From positions 992,001 through 1,056,000 of the forward strand of contig AP023052.1 in assembly GCA_019703815.1 (NCBI GenBank): a stretch of 64,000 nucleotides of DNA. The letters run 5' to 3'. Positions 58,490 to 64,000 of the stretch are shown piece by piece; the first letter of the stretch is position 1; the number at the start of each line of letters is the position of its first letter. The position numbers were made by a program, and so were the translations under genes. Under the pieces are notes generated by a model. It did not search any database, was not told the DNA's origin, and saw nothing but the letters and a program-made list of their open reading frames with translations. This stretch comes from Thaumasiovibrio occultus. Lineage in GTDB: Bacteria; Pseudomonadota; Gammaproteobacteria; Enterobacterales; Vibrionaceae.

Positions 58490-59674
58490 TCACGTTAAAC
58501 TCGCGTGCTCGGGTTCAAGCGGGGTTGCGACTTCGTCGACGCCTTCAATACAGCGCGATAGGGTGGCGGCATGTTGCTCGCTGCTGTAGTGCTCGAACAC
58601 CCGTTGGTAGGCGTTTTTACGCATGGCATAGAGCTGAGTAATTGGCGCGCTCAGCACCGAACGCATGGCCTGTGCTAATTGCTGCTGATCACCCATTGGG
58701 ACGCGGGTGCCGCTTTGCGCGGTTAAGATCTCATTACAACCGGGCAAATTGGTGGTGATCACCGGCAGGCCCAGCGCCATTGCTTCTTTCACAACCAGTG
58801 GCCCAGTATCGCGATCGCCATCGGTGGCGATACAAAATGGCGCAACAAGAGCGCGATACTGCTGCGCGTGATTGATAAACCACGATTTGGGTTGCGCGCC
58901 AAAGCAGCGTACGCGATCGCCCAGATCTAACTCGGCAATCCAGCTTTCAAGGCGCTCTCTTAATGGGCCGTCACCGACAATATCTAAACGCGCGCTCTCC
59001 ACACTCTTCAACGCATGTAACAGTAGCCCTAAGTCTTTCTTTTCCACCAAGCGGCCGACGAACACGAAATGCTGATCGGGCTGCCATTGGCTTGGTAATG
59101 GTGGGATTTTCTCACGCTCCAGACCACAGGCGACATAGTGCACGGGGCGTGAGGTCAGGGTGCGCAACTCTTTTTGCATTTGGCGGGTGACCGCTACGGC
59201 AAAATCGACGTGTTGTAATTTCGCGCTTAAGTCTTGCGGCCCGCGGTAAATATCAGCGCCATGCCCGACAAACGACACGCTGATCCCGCACAATTGTGCG
59301 GCCACAATCGCCACCGCTGCGCTGTGCCAAGCGAAATGGGCATGAAGATGATCGCAACCGTGTTTATCCGCCAGGCTGGCCAAGATCGCGCCTTGCTTTA
59401 GCAATGAGCGGTAACGGTAGCCTTGTTGCTGGTTGATAAAATTGTGGGCGGCTTTCCAGCGCAGCATGTAGCGAGAGGCACTCAAATCGAGTCGGCTCGG
59501 AATATATTCACATTGCGCGGCAAGCGCTTGGTCATCAACTTGGCATTGCGCAGAGGCTTCAAAAGCAAAGGGCTGTACCGCATGGCCGAGCGCCATCATC
59601 GCGCGCATCTCAACTCCCACGAAGGTTTCTGACAGCACGGGAAAAGTGGGGATGACGTAGCCAATCTTTTTCAT
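58490..59674 (-). CDS. Glycosyltransferase family 4, first gene of the syp-like operon
   Basis: This is a 394-residue GT-B transferase that opens KIGYVIPTFPVLSETFVGVEM, a common start for colanic-acid-type GT4 enzymes. The donor half has FVFVGRLVEKKDLGLLLHAL. The E-x7-E site is present in a variant form (DTGPLVVKEAMALG). AAGGAGA precedes the ATG. It is preceded by the best sigma-54 promoter match in the window, which makes it the likely start of the long polysaccharide transcript. Confidence 0.9.
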   Translation of the reverse strand: MKKIGYVIPTFPVLSETFVGVEMRAMMALGHAVQPFAFEASAQCQVDDQALAAQCEYIPSRLDLSASRYMLRWKAAHNFINQQQGYRYRSLLKQGAILASLADKHGCDHLHAHFAWHSAAVAIVAAQLCGISVSFVGHGADIYRGPQDLSAKLQHVDFAVAVTRQMQKELRTLTSRPVHYVACGLEREKIPPLPSQWQPDQHFVFVGRLVEKKDLGLLLHALKSVESARLDIVGDGPLRERLESWIAELDLGDRVRCFGAQPKSWFINHAQQYRALVAPFCIATDGDRDTGPLVVKEAMALGLPVITTNLPGCNEILTAQSGTRVPMGDQQQLAQAMRSVLSAPITQLYAMRKNAYQRVFEHYSSEQHAATLSRCIEGVDEVATPLEPEHASLT

Positions 59675-60080
59675 TGCTGTCTCCTTGTCGTAAATAGATC
59701 TGGGTGAAAATACCTAAGTCGAGTGCCATTTTGGGATGAGCCTTATCGATGTTTAAGCAAGGCCGATGCCATGAGTGTAGGCAAACTTGCGCGATTAGAT
59801 GGGGCGACGTGCCTAAAAAAATAGAGAAATGGGATCATGGAGTCTGCGAGGATGGCGCAAGAGCAGGGAGGATTTTTGACGAAAGCGCGAGCGTAGCCAA
59901 GTTAGCGATAGGCGGCATGTTTAGCTGTAACATCACGGGATTGTGGTGCAGTGACTGATTTTCTGACTAGGCTTAGTTGTATAACTAGTTAGATGTTATT
60001 TGCTGAGTTCTAAATACGCTGAAAGAGCCAGAATGTCCGCCATTGTGGAAGCCAACCCTCTGATAGATAAGGAGTGTAAT
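59675..60080. promoter_or_regulatory. Divergent promoter region at the head of the polysaccharide operon
   Basis: About 400 bases without a gene lie between divergent glycosyltransferase genes. It contains the sigma-54 promoter listed next, a TAGTT-GTAT-AACTA dyad at about 59975-59990, and enough room for upstream activator sites of an NtrC-family regulator. I could not assign those sites with confidence. Confidence 0.55.
59755..59771 (-). promoter_or_regulatory. Sigma-54 promoter of the syp-like operon
   Basis: On the minus strand TGGCAT-CGGCC-TTGCTT matches the -24/-12 consensus at every position except C to T at -20, with the exact GG-N10-GC spacing. It would start transcription near 59743 and give a leader of about 70 bases to the first glycosyltransferase. 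The V. fischeri syp operons are driven by sigma-54 with SypG. Confidence 0.65.
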
Positions 60081-61034
60081 ATGAAGGATAAGCCGAGTGT
60101 TACCGTGGTGATCCCAAGCTATAACTGTTTGGCTACCTTGCCACAGGTGCTAGATAGTGTGCGCGCCCAAGGTATCGCGCTGGAGATCTTGGTGGTGGAT
60201 GATGGCTCTAGCGATGGCAGTCAAGCATGGCTTGCAACCCAAAAGGATGTTACCGCGATAGTGGGGGAGCATCAAGGGGTCGCTTGCGCGCGCAATTTGG
60301 CAATTGAACGGGCGCAAGGCGATCTGATTGCGTTTCTTGATGCGGATGACTATTGGCAAAGTGACAAGCTGGATCAGCAACTTGCGTTGCATGCTGCGAA
60401 TCCGCAGATGGCATTTAGCTTTACCGATTATTGGTACTTTGTTGATGGCGAACGAATAGACCGGTGCGGTTTTGCTGATTGGCCTCGTTTTAGCCAGTGT
60501 TTGCACCAAGCCAATATAGGTACGGATAATCATGCGGGGAAAGAAGAGCCGCTGTTCTATTTTGAGCAGATGCTGCCGTTGTTGTTTACTGAGAATATGG
60601 TGGGCACCAGTACAGTGATCGCGCGGCGTGATTTATTGCTGCAAGTGGGGGGATTTGATACCACGCTGCCCAGTGCGTCGGATTGGGATATGTGGTTGGC
60701 ATTGGCGCGGCTGGGTACGGTGGGGGTAGTGAATTTACCGTTGTGCGATTACACCTTTATGCGTGAAGGGGCGATCTCAAAAAATCTCGATACCCGTGCT
60801 GCGGCCTTAAAACTCATTTTGGATAAACATCGTTCAGCGATGCGTAAACATCCACTGGTGTGTTTGCGCGGTTATCAGCGCTGGGTGTTGGCGCTAGCGG
60901 AAGCGAAACGTTGCCAAGGGCGACATTTGACCGCCATGTTGACTGAGCTCGCCGGTTTTGCCCTTTGGCCTCATTGGCGATCCCTTAAAACGCTGTTGGG
61001 CGATACGCGCCGATTGTTGATGCCAAGAGCCTAG
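60081..61034 (+). CDS. Glycosyltransferase family 2
   Basis: This 317-residue GT-A enzyme has TVVIPSYNCLATLPQVLDSV, VVDDGSSDGSQ and the DXD site FLDADDYWQSD. There is a variable acceptor region with GGFDTTLPSASDWDMW. AAGGAG lies seven bases before the ATG at 60081; an in-frame extension to 60000 is unsupported. It is divergent from the main operon but probably works on the same glycan, or on another surface sugar. Confidence 0.9.
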   Translation: MKDKPSVTVVIPSYNCLATLPQVLDSVRAQGIALEILVVDDGSSDGSQAWLATQKDVTAIVGEHQGVACARNLAIERAQGDLIAFLDADDYWQSDKLDQQLALHAANPQMAFSFTDYWYFVDGERIDRCGFADWPRFSQCLHQANIGTDNHAGKEEPLFYFEQMLPLLFTENMVGTSTVIARRDLLLQVGGFDTTLPSASDWDMWLALARLGTVGVVNLPLCDYTFMREGAISKNLDTRAAALKLILDKHRSAMRKHPLVCLRGYQRWVLALAEAKRCQGRHLTAMLTELAGFALWPHWRSLKTLLGDTRRLLMPRA

Positions 61035-61229
61035 GGGCGTAGAACGGCAAGTCTTCGGCATTTTCTAAACCTGATCGCCGCCCCTCTCTTGTATAGATTT
61101 TGAGAAAACCATCGAAATATTAACGTGATAGCGCGTTATTACCTTTCGCCAATGAATCCAGTAATGATACGCTCATTGATAGTTAACATTATGTATTTCA
61201 ATGTTTTTATTTGGGTGTAGGAAAGTCAG

Positions 61230-61835
61230 ATGGAAGATGTCATCCGCGCTAACGTAAACAACAAAACACGGCTAGAGAGCGAGCCGAAAACGCCGCAAGA
61301 GCTAGCCAACATCTCGCAAGATATCATCGAACAGCTCGCCGTATCGCTGCAACAGCACGAGGCCGAGTGTCAGCGTTACCTCGAATTGTTTCTTCTGGAT
61401 TACCGTGAAGAGTTAACGCAGATCCGCGCAGGTAGCGAACTACTGTGCGAGTTTGAGCAAATGGATGGCGTGGATTTTCGTCCCACTCTGCGCTCTATCA
61501 ACGCGAACGCCGAGGTGGGGATGGATGAGCCCAACATTACCGACTCAGGTGACGATTTTTTCCATGATCGCGCTTTTTTACCCAATGATTTCTACGGCTT
61601 AAGGAAGATCGTGTGGTACTGGGGCGATGATGAGATCTTGCAGCTATTGGATCAAACGGTTGACGAGGCGGTAAAAGCTTGGTTGTTGAGTAACTGGCAT
61701 AAAGCAGTGGAAAAAACCGGCATTGATACCCCGCTGTACTGGTGCTCTCACCACGAGAATGACATCACCACCAATTTGGCAACCGGTGAAGTGCGCCAGT
61801 TGATCTACTGGGATGGCGATAACTTTATTGGATGA
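61230..61835 (+). CDS. Hypothetical protein
   Basis: I do not recognise this 201-residue acidic cytosolic protein. It has no signal peptide, membrane segment or cofactor motif. Trp- and acid-rich stretches (IVWYWGDDEILQLL; LIYWDGDNFIG) resemble small effector-immunity or ankyrin-adjacent proteins, but no family is evident. AGGAAAG precedes the ATG. It may be the first of a three-gene group with the two membrane proteins downstream. Confidence 0.65.
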   Translation: MEDVIRANVNNKTRLESEPKTPQELANISQDIIEQLAVSLQQHEAECQRYLELFLLDYREELTQIRAGSELLCEFEQMDGVDFRPTLRSINANAEVGMDEPNITDSGDDFFHDRAFLPNDFYGLRKIVWYWGDDEILQLLDQTVDEAVKAWLLSNWHKAVEKTGIDTPLYWCSHHENDITTNLATGEVRQLIYWDGDNFIG

Positions 61836-61913
61836 TCGCCTCTGTTTGGCGCGATTTTGCGTTCAAAATAGGATAACTCAACTTGGATGAGCCGGTAAGA
61901 ATCAGAGATCAAA

Positions 61914-62402
61914 ATGACAACACTCAAGAAAATCGGCATCGCTAGTGCCGCGCTGTTAGTCGTGGTAGGAGTAGCCGCGATAACACTGCCTAAAATGCAA
62001 TATATTGATCCGAAAGCGAAAGAGTTAGCGGTCTCATTCGTGCAGTCAGCAATGGCACAAGACTATGCCAAGGCTTATGCATTGACCTCGCAGCAAAGCG
62101 AGGTGGGTGTGACTCAAGCTGAGTTTATCGCCTTGCTCGAATCCCAGTTTAGTGATGTCCCTAAAGCGTTTGAGATGACGGTGCTGAATGTGTCGAATTT
62201 TCAATCATGGGGACATTACTTGAAGCAGCGCTCGCAAGGGATAACGTGCAACCCGAATCCAATGAGCTTTTTGATCAAGCTCGAAGCCGAGCCTTCTGAT
62301 GCAATGGAAAATAAAACAGAGAGCTATGGCGCGAGGGTGTTCGTGGCTCCGACTGAGCAGTGTGAGTGGCAAGTGCTCTCTTTTGAACGCTCAAAGTTTT
62401 GA
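61914..62402 (+). CDS. Membrane-anchored protein with a small extracytoplasmic domain
   Basis: This is a 162-residue unrecognised protein. The N-terminal helix (about 8-26) is an uncleaved anchor or signal sequence. The rest (LAVSFVQSAMAQDYAKAYALTSQQSE and on) is a soluble domain with a weak resemblance to small NTF2-like or DUF4878-type periplasmic domains, with two Cys residues (about 112 and 151). Its stop overlaps an ATG of the next gene (TGATG), which suggests coupling. Confidence 0.65.
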   Translation: MTTLKKIGIASAALLVVVGVAAITLPKMQYIDPKAKELAVSFVQSAMAQDYAKAYALTSQQSEVGVTQAEFIALLESQFSDVPKAFEMTVLNVSNFQSWGHYLKQRSQGITCNPNPMSFLIKLEAEPSDAMENKTESYGARVFVAPTEQCEWQVLSFERSKF

Positions 62403-62413
62403 TGGAGACAAAG

Positions 62414-62767
62414 ATGATCAGTAATGCGAAACGATTATCGATAAGTGCGTTGCTGATGGCGCTGATCGCGGGGGTACTTTATGCCAAGCTGTTCACGGCG
62501 GTGCTCACCTTTAGTGATGATCCGACCTCTATCTTGGTGTCCTCGACCACACCGCTAGCCAGTAATACCCTTCGCGATCCCATTGATGAAAACGCCTATT
62601 CGTGGCTGCTCTTTGATGAAAATGGCTTTATCGGGGACGGGCTCTATTTTCTCGTGGTCGATTGGGCGTATGTCATTATCGGGGTGTTGGTGCTCTTCTT
62701 TGGGTATAGCGTAGTGAAGCGCCGACGTGATGTCGGGGCAGATGTCGGAGAAGGGCAGTCAAAATAG
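62414..62767 (+). CDS. Two-helix membrane protein of unknown function
   Basis: This 117-residue protein is predicted from the ATG at 62414, which has GGAG six bases upstream. An ATG at 62402 overlapping the previous stop is an alternative. It has hydrophobic segments at about 8-28 and 81-100, with an acidic periplasmic loop between them and a basic C-terminal tail (VKRRRDV). No family is recognised. It is linked to the preceding gene by position. Confidence 0.6.
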   Translation: MISNAKRLSISALLMALIAGVLYAKLFTAVLTFSDDPTSILVSSTTPLASNTLRDPIDENAYSWLLFDENGFIGDGLYFLVVDWAYVIIGVLVLFFGYSVVKRRRDVGADVGEGQSK

Positions 62768-62861
62768 TCTCGGCGCAGGCTTGTGTTAAACGCTGGTCGG
62801 AGTAAGCTAATTCGCCTGATTATCACAAAAGCGCGTCAACAACGAGCGCCAAAATGAGTCC

Positions 62862-63449
62862 ATGTTTATGCCCACTGCACTGAGTCCTGAATCGTTACTG
62901 GCTGAGTTACCCACTTTTTTCTCTGCGGTTGACGCCTTGCTGAGTGACATCGGCGTTGATGCCGGTAACTTACCGGCCGATCATCTGGCGATCCGTGTAA
63001 ATTCTCTCGAAACGGCGCAAACGCTTTATCCGCAGTGGCAAGCCAAAGGGAGACGTATCTCCGATGCAATCATTAATGGTCGCCCGATTTGGATTGTGAA
63101 ACTCACGCAGCCGCTGACCGTCGCCCGTTGGACTATTCCCTGTATTGAGTTGCCGTTCCCGACACAGAAACGCTATCCCAACGAAGGCTGGGAGCATGTG
63201 GAGTTTGTGATCCCCGGCGGCGCGCTGACGCTGGATGAATTAGAGCGTCAATTGGCGCTCAATCAACCGGCCATCTGTTTAGAAGAGCGTCAGCTTGCCG
63301 CAAAAGGGATCAGCCTAAAACGTTCCTCACCGAAGGCCGAAAGTGAGCAGTTGCCCAATCCAACGCTGGCGTTTAAGCGCGATAATATCTGTGTGAAGTT
63401 TCACTCTTTTGATATCGAGGCTGTGATCGCTAGCGAACAATCTCGATGA
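62862..63449 (+). CDS. yecM: VOC-superfamily protein YecM
   Basis: This 195-residue protein has the YecM pattern: DHLAIRVNSLETAQ, then EGWEHVEFVIPGG and a late CVKFHSFDIEAVI, with conserved His and Glu residues suited to metal binding. The enzymatic role is unknown. In E. coli yecM lies next to argS; here the two are about 28 kb apart with the accessory block between them. Confidence 0.9.
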   Translation: MFMPTALSPESLLAELPTFFSAVDALLSDIGVDAGNLPADHLAIRVNSLETAQTLYPQWQAKGRRISDAIINGRPIWIVKLTQPLTVARWTIPCIELPFPTQKRYPNEGWEHVEFVIPGGALTLDELERQLALNQPAICLEERQLAAKGISLKRSSPKAESEQLPNPTLAFKRDNICVKFHSFDIEAVIASEQSR

Positions 63450-63551
63450 GTGACTTGCTCCCAAGTGGTTTTCACTATGTTATAGCACGTGATTTTCGGC
63501 GGTTGTTTTCTCATCAATACGCTGATTTTTAGCTAAATACGGTAAGAATAA

Positions 63552-63851
63552 GTGAAGTTTTCGACTCTAATTTTCCCGCTTGGGATCGTGATGGCCAGTG
63601 TGTCGGTGTTGGGTTGTAGCAGCCAACAAATGCGCAGCGTTGGCATCGGTAATAGCCCCGTAACGGCGTATCCGCAGCACATGACGGATGAGCAACTGTG
63701 CGAAATCCAAATCTATGGCCGCCAGAGCACCCAAACGAAAGTGGCGGTGGCCGCAGAATATACACGTCGTGGATTAACCGGTGATTTTTGCCATAAGGCT
63801 TACACCCAAACTGTACTGGGTGAGATCTACGACGTGCTCGTCACGGAATAG
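63552..63851 (+). CDS. Small lipoprotein
   Basis: This 99-residue precursor begins at GTG. It has a lipobox (VSVLGC, Cys about 22) and a mature domain with two Cys (about 52 and 77) that could pair. It shows no recognised family. The next residue after the lipobox Cys is Ser, which fits outer-membrane sorting. It is followed by a terminator shared with purU. Confidence 0.7.
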   Translation: MKFSTLIFPLGIVMASVSVLGCSSQQMRSVGIGNSPVTAYPQHMTDEQLCEIQIYGRQSTQTKVAVAAEYTRRGLTGDFCHKAYTQTVLGEIYDVLVTE

Positions 63852-63879
63852 CGCTCTGGAAGTGCGATAATCGCGATCA

Positions 63880-63906
63880 AAAAAGGCATCCTAAGGATGC
63901 CTTTTT
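63880..63906. terminator. Bidirectional terminator
   Basis: AAAAAGGCATCC and GGATGCCTTTTT form a perfect stem around a TAA loop, with A and T runs on either side. It can end the lipoprotein gene on the plus strand and purU on the minus strand. Confidence 0.9.
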
Positions 63907-63926
63907 GCGTTGTTATGCAGGGTTTA

Positions 63927-64000
63927 TTACAGCACCACGGTACGGTTACCGTTCACAAAGACTTTGTCTTCTAGCACCGCGCTTAGCGCTTTCGTTAATA
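63927..64000 (-). CDS. purU: Formyltetrahydrofolate deformylase, 3' end only
   Basis: The last 23 codons of a minus-strand gene run off the right edge. The encoded end SAVLEDKVFVNGNRTVVL matches the PurU C terminus (…RVFVYGNRTIIL in E. coli). PurU hydrolyses 10-formyl-THF to supply formate for purine synthesis. Only the fragment is visible, so intactness cannot be judged. Confidence 0.8.
   Translation of the reverse strand, partial: LTKALSAVLEDKVFVNGNRTVVL

Noticed and set aside
59713-59728. A second sigma-54-like sequence (TGGCAC-TCGAC-TTAGG, minus strand) nearer the first glycosyltransferase
   Set aside because: The -24 half is perfect, but the -12 half lacks the GC/GT dinucleotide. The upstream element at 59755-59771 is complete and better.

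Overview
The window looks like chromosomal DNA of a gammaproteobacterium of the family Vibrionaceae. Base composition looks close to half G+C by eye. The housekeeping proteins (Lrp, SerS, ArgS, ClpA, RarA, IF-1) are close to their enteric and vibrio counterparts. A V/A-type ATPase with sodium-type rotor residues, an H-NOX sensor and a syp-like biofilm polysaccharide locus together suggest a marine or salt-loving member, for example a Salinivibrio-like organism. That genus guess is inference only.

Positions 1-20.1 kb are core genome. They hold rluE; icd; cspD; the N-degron protease pair clpS-clpA; infA-bpt-aat on the opposite strand, with both N-end-rule transferases; the glutathione/cysteine exporter pair cydD-cydC; trxB; and the run lrp-ftsK-lolA-rarA-serS. 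From 20.2 to 21.9 kb are two uncharacterised envelope-associated genes.

From 22.4 to 30.0 kb is a complete seven-gene V/A-type ATPase operon on the minus strand, transcribed in the order B-D-I-K-E-DUF2764-A. This is a circular permutation of the E-DUF2764-A-B-D-I-K order known from chlamydiae and similar bacteria. The K subunit keeps the Pro-x-Ser-Gln, Gln and Glu residues that bind sodium in Enterococcus NtpK. A long AT-rich leader with hairpins and an inverted repeat follows. Next come a DUF924 gene, a diguanylate cyclase lacking a normal inhibitory site, and argS.

From 34.9 to about 61 kb is an accessory block devoted to sensing and exopolysaccharide biofilm. It contains a PhnD-type binding protein overlapping a large hybrid histidine kinase; a small lipoprotein and a membrane protein; an H-NOX nitric-oxide sensor abutting its hybrid kinase; a glycosyltransferase; a Nudix hydrolase; and a long minus-strand syp-like locus. 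In order of transcription the syp-like locus reads: glycosyltransferase, flippase, O-antigen ligase-type protein, glycosyltransferase, small lipoprotein, chain-length regulator, glycosyltransferase, fused GT2/phosphoglycosyltransferase, then SypA (STAS), SypB (OmpA lipoprotein), SypC (export, six SLBB repeats), SypD-like (degenerate P-loop) and SypE (kinase/receiver/phosphatase). Sigma-54-type promoter sequences precede the first gene and sypA. No SypF or SypG regulator lies in the window, so a distant activator is expected. The right end (61.2-64 kb) returns to small hypothetical genes, yecM, a lipoprotein and the 3' end of purU.

The most interesting reading is that nitric-oxide input (H-NOX/kinase), periplasmic-ligand input (binding protein/kinase), c-di-GMP synthesis and the polysaccharide machinery with its SypA/SypE switch are all physically linked here.
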